64,000 nucleotides of DNA from SZUA-444 sp965226565 (GCA_965226565.1 CBDDDI010000005.1:1-64000); one strand, 5' to 3'; positions 1 to 10,472 are shown, counted from the first letter of the stretch. Program-made: numbers and translations. The notes: a model not told the origin generated them from the sequence alone.

Positions 1-1113
1 AAATCTTTTGATTATTAAAGAATTCAACTTCTTGTTTATATGTATCACCATTTTCAGCTGCTAAATAAGTCGCCATAACATTATTTGAGTTTAATATATT
101 TTGGTATAATTCATCATTTTCTGCAAAAGTTTGTCCCAAGAAATCAATTGCATCTTTTGATCCATCAACACCATTTATAACATAAAAACTTGATCCACCT
201 AAGTTAGATGCATTTTTTGATTCTGAATTTTTAAGACGAGGGAATGGTGCAATGCCCCATTTACCTGTTTGACTTTTTTCTTGTGCTATACTTGGTGTAA
301 ACCAGCATCCTGTTGGAACAGTAGCAACTTTACCAGTATTAGGAGCACCAACAAATTGTGACCATTCTGAAATTATTTCGCCATTACCTGATTTAAATAA
401 ATCAACATAAACTTTAACAGCTTCTTTTAATGTTTCATTATCTTTTAAATCTGGTGTTTTACCATCTTCTTTAACATACCATTTTCCTGCTGATTGCATC
501 ATCATTCTTATTTGAGCTACATCATTAGGATCTAATGTTAACAATTTAACACCTGTTTTTTCTTTAAGTTTTTTACCTAATTCAATGTATTCTTCCCATG
601 TTAAATCTTGCATATCTTCATCAGTGTAACCTGCTTTTTCAATCAAATCACGTCTATAATAAAGAACAGCACATCCATTATCAAATGGAACACCATAAAT
701 TTTATCCCCATCAGTCATAAATTCTAATTTATAATCTGCAAACTTTTTAGGATCAGTTACACTTGATAAATCAGAAAAACTTCCAGGATATGATTTCAAG
801 AACATTTGTGCACGATAGTCTTCTATTAAAACTATATTAGGCAAACCATCTGTTGAACCTGAACTTAGTCCTGTGTTCAATTTTTGAATAATATCTTTTT
901 GAGCATATTCAACAATTTCTATTTCCAACTCAGTTCCAGGATTTTTTTCTAAATAAATTTTTTTAGCTTCTTCTAATGCCGCAACATTAAAGTTTTTATC
1001 CCATGCCCAAGCTGTAATTTTTTGTTTTTTATTGGATTTACTTCCACCACCGCAAGCTACTAAGCCAAAAAGCATAGTACATACAAGGAATAAACTTACT
1101 ATTTTTTTCATAT
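1..1113 (-). CDS. Extracellular solute-binding lipoprotein of a sugar ABC transporter (partial)
   Basis: The ATG at 1113 is preceded by GGAGGAG-type RBS sequence, and 371 codons run off the left edge, so the C-terminus is missing. The protein begins with MKKIVSLFLVCTMLFGLVAC, a lipoprotein signal with lipobox LVAC and Cys20 as the lipidation site, followed by a GGGSKSN linker. The body (ITAWAWDKNFN, later TWEEYIELGKKLKEKTG and GCWFTPSIAQ) is typical of family 1 extracellular solute-binding proteins, which deliver oligosaccharides to ABC permeases. Downstream of the YesM/YesN-type pair and near a beta-galactosidase, it probably binds a galactoside or related oligosaccharide. The ligand is inferred from context; permease genes would lie to the left of the window. 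Confidence 0.9.
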
Positions 1114-1290
1114 AAAGACTCCTCCTTCAAATTTTTTATACACTATTACTAAAATATATAGGCATATAACCTAATTTCTTGATACTTATATTATAACTTA
1201 TACCATAAAAAATGTATGTGATTTTTTAACGTTATATTTATATAAAATTTTTCAAAAAATTATTTGAAGGCAAAATTCTTTTGTACTTTT

Positions 1291-2982
1291 TTACGATATT
1301 GGTAATTTTATTTTTACTTTCGTACCGATTCCAACATCACTTGTTATAGAAACTCCATAATTATCTCCGAAAAATAGCTTTATTCTTTGGTCAACATTTA
1401 AAATTCCAACACCATTAAATTTTTCTTTTACTAATTTTTTATCTAAAGTTTCAATTCCATCGCCATTATCAATTATTTGACAGACAATATCATCATCAAC
1501 TCTATCTATTAAAATACGTATATGCCCTTGTTTTTTCTTTTGAAAAGCATGAAAATATGCATTTTCTATAAATGGCTGTAATATAAGTTTTGGAATTTTA
1601 TATTTTAACAAACTATTATCATAATAAAAATTAGCTTTTACATTATCTCCATATCTTGCTTCACTTATATACAAATAATTTGATAAATTATCAATCTCCT
1701 GCTCTATTGTTATCATTTCATCTTGTTTACTCAAAGTGTTTTGTAATAAATCAATAAGACATTCTATTGTCTTAGTTGCCTTTTCATCCTCTTTTCTCCA
1801 AACCAAATATTTAATAATAGATAATGTATTATATAAAAAATGTGGATTTATTTGCATTTGTAAAGCTGACAATTCTAATAAACGTTTTTGTTTTTCCGAG
1901 TCAATTATATTTTGTGTATATTTTTCTATTTCTTCTATCATTGTATTATAAGCTTGAATCAACTTTACAATTTCACCGTCTCCACTTATATTATCAATTT
2001 TTACAGGTACAGGATCTTTAGATTTATTTATATGATTAATAAATCTAGTTAATGGTTTTGTTAATTTCTGTGTTGTTATAAAAACAAGAATTATACCAAG
2101 CAATGATACTAAAATTATAAAAAACAATATATTTTTTTGAACTTCGTTAACATTATATAAAGCATCATCAATATTTGTCTCATTTACTAAATACATGTCT
2201 AAAACAGGAATATGTTTAGTAATCGTTATTACTTTTTCTCCATTAACTTTAATAATTTTATAATTTCCAGTTTGATCTATGTATTTTTTATTTTGTCCTA
2301 TAAATTGTTTTTCGTTACTTGAAACAACATTACCTTTTTTATCTATTAAATACATTGAATTGTATGAAGTAATGTGTTCATTAAACAAAGAATATATAAT
2401 ACTTTCATCATATAGAATATACATTGTTCCAAGATTTTTTTTAGTAAATTTATGTTCCATTTGTTTGGCTACAACAATTCCTTTAAAATTACTTAATGAT
2501 TCACATTGTATATATTCATACACAATTTTCTTTGGATTTTCTTTAGACAAATCTGTAACATTTTCACATATAATATTTTCTAAATCCAAAAGCTGCATAT
2601 TATTTACAATATAAGAATTACCATTATTACCTTTTATATAAATTGTTTTGATATAATCTTTTGAAAAATTATATTCTTTAATCCATTCTTCTATTTTATA
2701 ATAAATTTCGAACAATTTAGTATTTGTAGTTTTTCCTGGATTAGATAATAATTCATTCATATATGAATTTCTAGTATATCTATCAATATACTCTACATTA
2801 GAAATATTAAACTCATCAAAATTTTTAAGAACTAAATTAATAGCACTATTTTGTGATTTCACATAAGATTTAATAAAAACTTGTTCTATTAAATTAGATG
2901 TTGTAGCATATATTAAAATGCTTGTCACTATTATTGTAGAAATAAAAATAATAGCAATTTTTTGAAAGAAGCTTAACTTCAT
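1291..2982 (-). CDS. YesM-type sensor histidine kinase
   Basis: 563 residues. An N-terminal membrane segment (about 8-28) is followed by an extracellular sensor region to about residue 280 and a second hydrophobic helix (ILFFIILVSLLGIILVFIT, about 284-303). A HAMP-like linker follows, then a HisKA_7TM/YesM-type phosphoacceptor motif MQINPHFLYNTL with His381. The C-terminal HATPase has N- and G-box sequences (IENAYFHAF, IIDNGDGI, GVGILNVDQR). This family pairs with AraC-type response regulators controlling carbohydrate ABC uptake genes. The stop of the upstream response regulator overlaps its start by 4 bp (ATGA), so the two are translationally coupled. It probably senses an oligosaccharide or its binding protein; the signal is not visible in the sequence. 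Confidence 0.93.
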   Translation of the reverse strand: MKLSFFQKIAIIFISTIIVTSILIYATTSNLIEQVFIKSYVKSQNSAINLVLKNFDEFNISNVEYIDRYTRNSYMNELLSNPGKTTNTKLFEIYYKIEEWIKEYNFSKDYIKTIYIKGNNGNSYIVNNMQLLDLENIICENVTDLSKENPKKIVYEYIQCESLSNFKGIVVAKQMEHKFTKKNLGTMYILYDESIIYSLFNEHITSYNSMYLIDKKGNVVSSNEKQFIGQNKKYIDQTGNYKIIKVNGEKVITITKHIPVLDMYLVNETNIDDALYNVNEVQKNILFFIILVSLLGIILVFITTQKLTKPLTRFINHINKSKDPVPVKIDNISGDGEIVKLIQAYNTMIEEIEKYTQNIIDSEKQKRLLELSALQMQINPHFLYNTLSIIKYLVWRKEDEKATKTIECLIDLLQNTLSKQDEMITIEQEIDNLSNYLYISEARYGDNVKANFYYDNSLLKYKIPKLILQPFIENAYFHAFQKKKQGHIRILIDRVDDDIVCQIIDNGDGIETLDKKLVKEKFNGVGILNVDQRIKLFFGDNYGVSITSDVGIGTKVKIKLPIS

Positions 2983-4481
2983 TTCTTCACCTGCACTTCA
3001 CGTCTATATGCTTTAGGACTAACACCAACTATTTTTTTAAACACCTTACTAAAATAACTCTGATCTAAATAACCGACTTTTTCACATATCATATTAAGAG
3101 AAAGATCTGTAGATTGCAACATAGTTTTTGCCTTTTCTACTCTAATCTTGTTTAAATATTCACTATATCCAACACCTAAGTTATGACTAAAATATGTTGA
3201 TAAATATGAATAGCTTATATGGAATTTATCAGCAACTTGTTTTAAAGTAAGTTGTTGTTGACTATTTTGTTTTATATAATCAATTATTTTGTTTATAAAA
3301 TTATCTTCACCGACTGAAATATTCTTTATTGAATTATTAACATAAACAAATATATTTTCAATTTGTGATATTAAATCATCTAAAGAATAAATATCATCAA
3401 TTATATCCATTACTGAAAAATAATCATATTCTTCGTTATTATTTAACATATTATTTTCTTTCAAATAATCAAAACAAGTATAAATAATATGTTCTGTTTG
3501 TTTTTTCACATCTTCTTCAGTATATCCATCTGTACAAGTAATTTTACATAAAAAATTATGAATACTAACAAAGCTTTCTTCAAAAAACTCTATTTTATTT
3601 TTATACATAGTATAAAGAGCTAATTTTTGTTTTGAAATATTAATTGACTCAAAACAAATTATATCATTTGATATAAAAAATTGTGATAATGCAGTATTAT
3701 TGGTGTTTATTATATTTTCAATTAAACTCTTTTTATTATTAACAGGATTAGAATAAATTAATTTTATTCCAAGTATCTCTTCAGATAAATTATCAACAAA
3801 TAAATTTATATCTTTAATGAAATTTTCTTGAATTCCATTTGTTTCAACAAGACAAATTAAAATTTGATTTTTAGTTAAATAAAATATAACATCTTCAAAT
3901 TGATTACTAAATTTATCTTTTAATATCTCATAATAAAAATTTTCTTGAGCTTTACTAAAACCAATAATTTTTTTAATATTAACACCTAAAACTGCTATAT
4001 TTTTATTAGAAATTTCATCAGGAAGTTTTATAGATTTATTTCCATCAACCACCATTTCCAAAAACGCTTTTATACTATTATCATTTGATACTGGTTTAAC
4101 ACCAATTGTAATACAAATATTTTCAAGTGCTTCATTAAGAGATTCTGGTGTTAATTTAGCTTTTAAAATATATTCTGTAATACCATATTTAAAGCAGGTT
4201 TTAACATAATCAAAATCACCATAATTACTAAGAATTATGACGTGAATATGAGGATATTTTGTTTTTATATATTTTGTCAATTTTAGTCCATCAAGCACAG
4301 GCATAATAATATCACTAATAACAACATCAGGATTAAGCTCATCTACCATTTTGCAAGCTTCCATTCCGTTTGAACATTCGCCTACAATATCGTACATTTC
4401 CTGTTTTGATTCTAAAATATATTTAATAGCTTGTCTAATAATAAGTTCGTCTTCAACTATAAGTATTTTACATTTTTTCAT
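2979..4481 (-). CDS. YesN-type response regulator with AraC DNA-binding domain
   Basis: 500 residues. The N-terminal receiver has the acidic pocket VEDE and phosphoacceptor Asp57 in DVVISDIIMP, then LSNYGDFDYV and the conserved Lys in YILKAKL. A variable middle section (about 140-390) precedes a C-terminal AraC/XylS double helix-turn-helix (about 400-495: LTLKQVADKFHISYSYLS and MICEKVGYLDQSYFSKVFKK). It overlaps the kinase gene by 4 bp. The family activates sugar-uptake and glycosidase genes. The nearby solute-binding protein and the divergent beta-galactosidase are the obvious candidate targets. The divergent intergenic space (4482-4736) would hold the operators, but I could not identify a clear site. 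Confidence 0.93.
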   Translation of the reverse strand: MKKCKILIVEDELIIRQAIKYILESKQEMYDIVGECSNGMEACKMVDELNPDVVISDIIMPVLDGLKLTKYIKTKYPHIHVIILSNYGDFDYVKTCFKYGITEYILKAKLTPESLNEALENICITIGVKPVSNDNSIKAFLEMVVDGNKSIKLPDEISNKNIAVLGVNIKKIIGFSKAQENFYYEILKDKFSNQFEDVIFYLTKNQILICLVETNGIQENFIKDINLFVDNLSEEILGIKLIYSNPVNNKKSLIENIINTNNTALSQFFISNDIICFESINISKQKLALYTMYKNKIEFFEESFVSIHNFLCKITCTDGYTEEDVKKQTEHIIYTCFDYLKENNMLNNNEEYDYFSVMDIIDDIYSLDDLISQIENIFVYVNNSIKNISVGEDNFINKIIDYIKQNSQQQLTLKQVADKFHISYSYLSTYFSHNLGVGYSEYLNKIRVEKAKTMLQSTDLSLNMICEKVGYLDQSYFSKVFKKIVGVSPKAYRREVQVKK

Positions 4482-4685
4482 ATCTATCCTCTTTCATGAC
4501 ATAATTAACTACTTTATATACTTACATACAATTATTAACAAATCAAATATAATTTATAAAATATGATAAAATATTTATATCATTATACTATACTTTATGG
4601 TAAAATTACAATAGATACATTATAAAAATAATGAAAACCAACTATACTTTATTAATATAATCAATTTAAAAATTACTTAAATTAC

Positions 4686-4730
4686 TATAATACATATGGT
4701 TTAACATTAAATCTATTTACTACAAAGGAG
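4686..4730 (+). promoter_or_regulatory. Candidate -10 box and RBS of the beta-galactosidase gene
   Basis: TATAAT lies at 4686-4691, about 46 bp before the start codon. No convincing -35 box sits 16-18 bp upstream, which fits an activator-dependent promoter, as expected for a YesN-type AraC regulator. AAAGGAG at 4724-4730 is the ribosome binding site and fixes the ATG at 4737. The -10 assignment is by eye only. Confidence 0.35.
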
Positions 4731-4736
4731 CTTACT

Positions 4737-7520
4737 ATGAAAGATATTTTATCAATAATTGAAAATCCTGAGATTTTTAGAATTAATCGTTTAGATGCAC
4801 ATTCAGATCATACTTTTTATGAAACAAATGGAAAAACTCTTTATGATAATTTAAATGGCGATTGGAATTTTTATTATAGTAAAAATTTATTTGAAAGACC
4901 TGTTGATTTTTATAAAACAGATTTTGATATATCAAATTTTGATACTATTTCAGTACCATCTCATATACAATTAAATGGTTATGATAAAATACATTATGTA
5001 AATACTATGTATCCATGGGATGGAGTTTGTAATCTTCGTCCACCATATGTTGATAAAGATTATAATCCTGTAGGAAGTTATGTGACATTTTTTGATCTTA
5101 AAGAAAATTTTATTAATAAAGATGTTTGTATATCATTTAAAGGTGTTGAACAAGGTTTTTCTTTATGGTTAAATGGAAAATATGTTGGATATTCAGAAGA
5201 TAGCTTTACTCCATCTGATTTTGATTTAACACCATTTATTAAAGAAAAAAACAATAAACTTGCAGTAGAAGTTTATAAAAAAACATCTGCCTCATGGCTT
5301 GAAGATCAAGATTTCTTCCGTTTTTCAGGTATATTCAGAGATGTTGTTCTTTATGCAAAAACAAAACAACATATTGATGATATTTGGATCACACCTACAG
5401 TTTTTGAAGATCTTAAATCAAGTGAATTTTCATTTAAAATAAAAATGAAAAGCGAACCAAATATTAGTTTTAAAATATTAGATGAGAAAAATAAAATAAT
5501 TTTAGAAGATAAACCAAAATTAACTTTTAAACAAATAGAAACAAAAGAAAAAGCTGAAAACAAACATGAATATTATGTTTCACCAAAATACAATTTAAAA
5601 GACATTAATATTTGGGATATATCTAAACCATATATTTATAAACTTGTTATAACTACATATGATAACAATGGAAATGAAATAGAAATATCAGAACAGCCTT
5701 TTGGCTTTAGACATTTTGTAATTCGTGATGGAATTATGTATTTGAATAATAAAAGATTAATTATTAACGGTGTAAATCGTCATGAATGGAATCCTAAAAA
5801 AGGTAGATCAATTAGCAATGAAGACATGATTGCTGATATTGATGTTTTAAAAAGAAACAATATTTCTGCTGTTCGTACAAGCCATTATCCTAATCAAAGT
5901 TTATGGTATGAGCTTTGTGACAAAAATGGCATTATTGTTATGGATGAAACTAATCTTGAAAGTCATGGCTCATGGCAGAAATTAGGACAAGTTGAGCCAT
6001 CTTGGAATATACCTGCTAGTTATTCTGAATGGAGAGATATTGTTGTAGACAGAGCTGTATCTATGTTTGAAAGAGATAAAAACCATCCATCAATTTTATG
6101 GTGGAGTTGTGGAAATGAATCATATGCAGGCGAATGTATACTTGCAATGGCAAATTATTTTAGACGTAAAGACGATAGTAGATTTGTTCATTATGAAGGT
6201 TGCTATTATACACCTGAATTTTCTAATATAACAGATGTGTATAGTCGTATGTATGCATATCCTAATGAAATTGCTGAATATATAGAAAACGGTGGAACTG
6301 ATAAACCATATATTCTTTGTGAATATATGCATAACATGGGAAATTCAATTGGTGGAATGGAAAGTTATATAAAACTAATTGATAAATATCCAAATTACCA
6401 AGGTGGATTTATTTGGGACTATATGGATCAAGCAATTTATAAAAATATTAATGGCAAAGATGTTCTTTGTTATGGTGGAGATTTTACTGATAGGCCAACT
6501 GATTATAATTTTAGTGGCAATGGAATTCTTTTTGCTAATAGAAAAGAAAAGCCAGCAATACAAGATGTTAAGTATTGGTATGATACTCCAAAAAACCGTC
6601 AAAAACAAAATGAACACAATGCTAAAAAAATAAAGGAAACAAAAGAAAATATACAAATTGATAATACACAAGAAATTACTATAATAAATGGTGATTGCAA
6701 TTTAGGTGTTAAAGGAAAAGATTTTCACTTTATATTTTCTTATGACAAAGGTGGTCCTGTATCGCTTGTTTATAATAACATAGAATGGTTGTATAGACCT
6801 TCAAAACCAACATATTGGAGAGCTGTTACAGAAAATGACTATGCTAATGGATTTGCTATAAAAAGTGGTGTTTGGAATTTAGCTGATATATATTCAAGAC
6901 ACACACCTGATTTAACTGTTGATACAAATATCAAAGGACAAGTTACAATAAATTACACTTTTGATACACATATTGGAGCTATAACAAAAATATCATATAC
7001 TGTTTATTCAAATGGTGTAATTAAAGTTCATCAATTTATGAAAGGCAATAAAAACTTACCTAGTTTACCTTTGTTTGGTACTGAATTCATTACAGATTTT
7101 GAAATTAAAGAATTTTCTTATGTTGGATATTCAGGAGAAACTTATCCAGATAGATTTAAAGGTGGTATTTATGGTAATCACAAAGCTTTAGTTCACACAA
7201 CAGATTACCTTGTTCCACAAGATAATAATGCACATGTTTATAATAATAGTTTAACTCTTGAAAAAGACGATGGTAATAAACTAAAATTTATAGCTTGTGA
7301 TAAACCATTCCATTTCTCAATATGTCAAAATACAGCTATGGAATTAGAAAATGCAACTCACAAACACGAACTTCCATATACAGGAAGAACAAATATAAAA
7401 ATTCTTTCTGATATGAGAGGTGTAGGTGGAATAGATACTTGGGGAGCAGATGTTGAAGAACAATATCATGTAGAAGCTAATCAAGATTTAGAATTAACCT
7501 TTTATATTACAAAAGGTTAA
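4737..7520 (+). CDS. lacZ: Beta-galactosidase, glycoside hydrolase family 2
   Basis: 927 residues and no signal peptide, so probably cytoplasmic. It hydrolyses terminal beta-galactosides such as lactose. The N-terminal sugar-binding jelly roll (about 40-205) includes WLNGKYVGYSEDSFTPSDFD, followed by the immunoglobulin-like domain and the TIM barrel (NGVNRHEWNPKKGR, VRTSHYPNQSLWYELCD, VMDETNLESHG). The acid/base Glu461 lies in WWSCGNES and the nucleophile Glu529 in ILCEYMHNMGNS. The C-terminal beta-sandwich (Bgal_small_N) runs from about 680 to the end. It is somewhat shorter than E. coli LacZ. Divergent from the YesM/YesN-type pair and followed by a strong terminator, it appears monocistronic. 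Confidence 0.95.
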   Translation: MKDILSIIENPEIFRINRLDAHSDHTFYETNGKTLYDNLNGDWNFYYSKNLFERPVDFYKTDFDISNFDTISVPSHIQLNGYDKIHYVNTMYPWDGVCNLRPPYVDKDYNPVGSYVTFFDLKENFINKDVCISFKGVEQGFSLWLNGKYVGYSEDSFTPSDFDLTPFIKEKNNKLAVEVYKKTSASWLEDQDFFRFSGIFRDVVLYAKTKQHIDDIWITPTVFEDLKSSEFSFKIKMKSEPNISFKILDEKNKIILEDKPKLTFKQIETKEKAENKHEYYVSPKYNLKDINIWDISKPYIYKLVITTYDNNGNEIEISEQPFGFRHFVIRDGIMYLNNKRLIINGVNRHEWNPKKGRSISNEDMIADIDVLKRNNISAVRTSHYPNQSLWYELCDKNGIIVMDETNLESHGSWQKLGQVEPSWNIPASYSEWRDIVVDRAVSMFERDKNHPSILWWSCGNESYAGECILAMANYFRRKDDSRFVHYEGCYYTPEFSNITDVYSRMYAYPNEIAEYIENGGTDKPYILCEYMHNMGNSIGGMESYIKLIDKYPNYQGGFIWDYMDQAIYKNINGKDVLCYGGDFTDRPTDYNFSGNGILFANRKEKPAIQDVKYWYDTPKNRQKQNEHNAKKIKETKENIQIDNTQEITIINGDCNLGVKGKDFHFIFSYDKGGPVSLVYNNIEWLYRPSKPTYWRAVTENDYANGFAIKSGVWNLADIYSRHTPDLTVDTNIKGQVTINYTFDTHIGAITKISYTVYSNGVIKVHQFMKGNKNLPSLPLFGTEFITDFEIKEFSYVGYSGETYPDRFKGGIYGNHKALVHTTDYLVPQDNNAHVYNNSLTLEKDDGNKLKFIACDKPFHFSICQNTAMELENATHKHELPYTGRTNIKILSDMRGVGGIDTWGADVEEQYHVEANQDLELTFYITKG

Positions 7521-7610
7521 TTAATAATAAGATTTTTACTATATTTAGTTGTCAAAATAATTTCTGACACTAAAATTATTTATAAGCTTTTTTCATTATC
7601 TCTTTTTATT

Positions 7611-7650
7611 AAATAAAGCGTATTATGTAAATAATACGCTTTATTTTTAT
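7611..7650. terminator. Bidirectional terminator between lacZ and the NRPS operon
   Basis: A perfect 16-bp stem: AAATAAAGCGTATTAT (7611-7626), loop GTAA, and its complement at 7631-7646, followed by TTTAT on the plus side and flanked by A/T runs on both sides. It lies between the convergent ends of lacZ (7520) and the phosphopantetheinyl transferase gene (7655), so it can stop transcription from both directions. Confidence 0.85.
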
Positions 7651-7654
7651 TATT

Positions 7655-8305
7655 TTATTTTTTATAGAGTTCTTCACATTTCACATCAATAAAATTTATT
7701 TTTACATCAATCTCATTTAATGAAGATGCCGCTATATAATATCCATCACCTTTAAAAGTATATATCAAAGTATTTTGATATATATTTTTATTTTTACTAA
7801 TAATATATGAAAAATCTGTTTTCTTCATTTCATCACATATTCCTGTTCCTTTCATTTTAAAATAACTTTCTTTTAATGACCAAAGTTGTGTAAAAACTCC
7901 TTTAGGATTTTCAGAATTTTTAATAAGCATTTGTTCATTTTCACACATAACAAATTTCATCACATTATAATCCTCAATGTTTTGTATATCTACACCTATC
8001 TCATTAGATGACAATCCACAACAAACACCTTTACTACAATGAGAAATATTAAAATGAATATCAGAAAACTTATCAAACATAGGCTTATTATATTTGGTAT
8101 AAGTAAATTCAGGAACAAAAGTCATATCATATTTTTTTCTTAATGCAAATTTTAATAAAAGATAGCTATAAACACAAAGAGCTCTATCTTGAGTTCTCTT
8201 ATATTTATTTGCATACTCTAATCTTGATGCTGGAAGCAAAGATAGACCTTTATTTAATAATTCTTCATCAATTGGAAACATGTTTTCTATAACAAATAGC
8301 TCCAA
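7655..8305 (-). CDS. 4'-phosphopantetheinyl transferase, Sfp type
   Basis: 216 residues, TTG start at 8305 with an AGGTGAT RBS. It moves phosphopantetheine from CoA to carrier-protein serines, activating NRPS thiolation domains and ACPs. The two Sfp signature motifs are present: GVDIQNIE (Mg-binding Asp) and WSLKESYFKMKGTGI (W-x-x-K-E-x-x-x-K). The substrate-binding stretch FNISHCSKGVC is also there. It is the last gene of the NRPS operon and close to the 224-230 residues usual for Sfp proteins. It should modify the two T domains and the discrete ACP encoded upstream. Confidence 0.93.
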   Translation of the reverse strand: MELFVIENMFPIDEELLNKGLSLLPASRLEYANKYKRTQDRALCVYSYLLLKFALRKKYDMTFVPEFTYTKYNKPMFDKFSDIHFNISHCSKGVCCGLSSNEIGVDIQNIEDYNVMKFVMCENEQMLIKNSENPKGVFTQLWSLKESYFKMKGTGICDEMKKTDFSYIISKNKNIYQNTLIYTFKGDGYYIAASSLNEIDVKINFIDVKCEELYKK

Positions 8306-8328
8306 ATTATATCACCTTTTTTATATAC

Positions 8329-8556
8329 TTACTTTTTAGATTTCTTAACTAAACCAATTATTAAAACTATAGTTCCAACAACTATACAAGCTATTGATAA
8401 AAAGAAAAATAAATCAACAACTATACTATAGCTACTCTTTAAACCTATCTGTCCAGCCAAAGCTGACACATCATAAGCAGTACCATTTTTTAATATAGCA
8501 GTTACTATTACCACTAATATTCCAAAACACAAAGTTGATAATCCACCAATAATCAT
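8329..8556 (-). CDS. Small two-helix membrane protein in the NRPS operon
   Basis: 75 residues, ATG at 8556 with an AAGGTGAT RBS. It has two hydrophobic segments (about residues 3-22, GLSTLCFGILVVIVTAIL, and 48-70, LFFFLSIACIVVGTIVLIIG) and a Lys-rich C-terminus, KKSKK. I do not recognise a family. Its place between the ACP and phosphopantetheinyl transferase genes, with short spacers, makes it part of the operon. An accessory role at the membrane, for example in export or immunity for an acylated peptide, is conceivable but unproven. Confidence 0.7.
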   Translation of the reverse strand: MIIGGLSTLCFGILVVIVTAILKNGTAYDVSALAGQIGLKSSYSIVVDLFFFLSIACIVVGTIVLIIGLVKKSKK

Positions 8557-8597
8557 TACAAATCACCTTCCTATAATTATTTAAATCAAATTACGTA

Positions 8598-8822
8598 CTA
8601 AGAATTACTAACTATAAAATCCATCACATTTTTAACAGTTTTAAAATCTCCAATTGCTCTATCAGGAATTTCAATATCAAATTCATTTTCAACATCACAA
8701 ATTAAATCAACTAATTCATATGAATTAAGACCTAAATCAGTTAATAAGACAGTATTTTCTGTTATAAGCATATTTTCATTTTCGGAATGTTTAATAAGAA
8801 TTTCTTTTAATTTTTCAAACAT
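8598..8822 (-). CDS. Discrete acyl carrier protein
   Basis: 74 residues, acidic, RBS AAGGAGGT before the ATG at 8822. The phosphopantetheine attachment motif is DLGLNSYELVDLI, with the Ser replacing the more usual DSL context. Four-helix ACP features follow (VENEFDIEIPDRAIGDFKTVKNVMDFI). The gene starts 12 bp after the AMP-ligase stop. In lipoinitiated NRPS systems a ligase loads a fatty acid onto such an ACP and the first condensation domain takes it. That is the likely role here, in the cytoplasm. Confidence 0.92.
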   Translation of the reverse strand: MFEKLKEILIKHSENENMLITENTVLLTDLGLNSYELVDLICDVENEFDIEIPDRAIGDFKTVKNVMDFIVSNS

Positions 8823-8834
8823 AATTATACCTCC

Positions 8835-10454
8835 TTACTTATATTGTCTTTTTATTTTTTTTATTGTTGTTTTTTCAAACTCTTTATCTCTAACAATAAA
8901 TTTTGCTATATTTTTATATGGTGGCTGAGATTTATTAAATCTAATTATATCTTGATCTAAATTTATTAAACTCTTATCATAATTTTCTGTATCTAAATAC
9001 ATTTCAGCTACAATTATATTATCTTTTTCAAATACAATTATTTCTTTGATGTATGGTAAAAAATTTTGTAATGAAAATTCAAGTTCTTCAGGATATACAT
9101 TTTTACCGTTATTAAGAATTATTAAATTCTTTTTTCGTCCAGTAATAAATAAAAAACCATCTTTGTTTATATATCCTATGTCACCTGTTTTAAACCATCC
9201 TTGCTCAAAAACATTTTCTGTAGCTTCTTCATTTTTATAATATCCGATCATTACATTATCGCCTTTTACACAAATCTCACCATTACCATCTTGATCTGGA
9301 TTTAAAATTTTCGCCTCACATCCAGATAATATAGTACCAACACTGTTATCACAATAATGAAATTCTCTATTAAAAGAAATTCCAGGAGAACATTCTGTTA
9401 TTCCATAAGCATTTAATATTGAAATTCCTATACTTCTAAAATCTTTAATATACTTAGAATTAATTGGAGCTCCACCAGAAATAATGTATTTTATATTTCC
9501 TCCAAAAATATCTAATATAGATTTAAATAATTTCACTCTTAAATCTATTCCTATTTTTAATAATAAATTACTTAATTTTATTAATATTCTTAAAGACTTG
9601 TCTTTTTTATTTTTCTTAGCAGTATTCCAAATTTTATTATAAAATGTCTCAATAAATAAAGGAACTAAAACTATATTATCAGGTTTATATTTTATTAAAT
9701 CACTTGCAAATGTTTTAAGACTTTTATTTATTATATTATTACATCCATAATAAAGCATTACTAAAACACCTGCAGAAGATAACGAATGATGTAACGGAAG
9801 TATATGCAAATTACTTCCACTAACACGACAAGATTTAGATAAAGATAAAACACTTGATAATACATTTTTTTGAGAAAGCATAACTCCTTTTGCCATACCT
9901 GTTGTTCCAGAAGTATAAAGTAACACAGATAAATTTTTATTATCAATTTTTATATTCTCTATCACATTTTTATTTTGAATCATTTTTTTACCATTACTTA
10001 AAATCTCAAAAAAATCATTCATATCAAAATAATGATTAATATTTATTTCAGACTGATTTAAATAATCTGAAACATCTCTATAAGTATGAGAAAAGACAAA
10101 AACATTTGCTTTAGAATCATTAACAATATTTTTTATATCATCTAAAGGAAGTTCTTTATCAATAGGAATAATAACATTATTAGTATTAACAGCAGCCAAA
10201 TAAGTCAAAATCCATTCATAAGAATTTTCTCCAATAACTGCTATCCTCATATTATTAATTCCTAAATTCAACAAATATGCTGATAAATAATAAACATCAG
10301 AATATAATTCATTATAACTAATATGTATTACTTGTCTTCTCTTCTTATACGTTATTGCTGTTTTATCTCCATGCTCATTTTTTATGTATGATAAAAACTC
10401 TCTAAAATCATTAATTTCTTCAACCAAGTAATATGGATAAGGTTTATTTTTCAT
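8835..10454 (-). CDS. AMP-dependent fatty-acid ligase (acyl-ACP or acyl-CoA synthetase)
   Basis: 539 residues, ATG at 10454 with an AAAGGATGAT RBS. ANL-superfamily motifs: A3 LLYTSGTTGMAKGVMLS (AMP-binding P-loop), A5 LNAYGITECSPG, A7 FKTGDIGYINKDGFLFITGR and A8 GRKKNLIILNNGKNVYPEELE. The last resembles long-chain fatty acid ligases more than amino acid adenylation domains. It should adenylate a fatty acid and transfer it to the ACP encoded immediately downstream, supplying the acyl starter for the NRPS. Chain length cannot be read from sequence. CoA as the alternative acceptor is not excluded. Confidence 0.9.
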   Translation of the reverse strand: MKNKPYPYYLVEEINDFREFLSYIKNEHGDKTAITYKKRRQVIHISYNELYSDVYYLSAYLLNLGINNMRIAVIGENSYEWILTYLAAVNTNNVIIPIDKELPLDDIKNIVNDSKANVFVFSHTYRDVSDYLNQSEININHYFDMNDFFEILSNGKKMIQNKNVIENIKIDNKNLSVLLYTSGTTGMAKGVMLSQKNVLSSVLSLSKSCRVSGSNLHILPLHHSLSSAGVLVMLYYGCNNIINKSLKTFASDLIKYKPDNIVLVPLFIETFYNKIWNTAKKNKKDKSLRILIKLSNLLLKIGIDLRVKLFKSILDIFGGNIKYIISGGAPINSKYIKDFRSIGISILNAYGITECSPGISFNREFHYCDNSVGTILSGCEAKILNPDQDGNGEICVKGDNVMIGYYKNEEATENVFEQGWFKTGDIGYINKDGFLFITGRKKNLIILNNGKNVYPEELEFSLQNFLPYIKEIIVFEKDNIIVAEMYLDTENYDKSLINLDQDIIRFNKSQPPYKNIAKFIVRDKEFEKTTIKKIKRQYK

Positions 10455-10472
10455 ACAATCATCCTTTAAATA

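Noticed and set aside
2279..2614. 111-codon plus-strand frame inside the sensor kinase gene
   Set aside because: Antisense to a well-supported gene, with no RBS or recognisable protein features.
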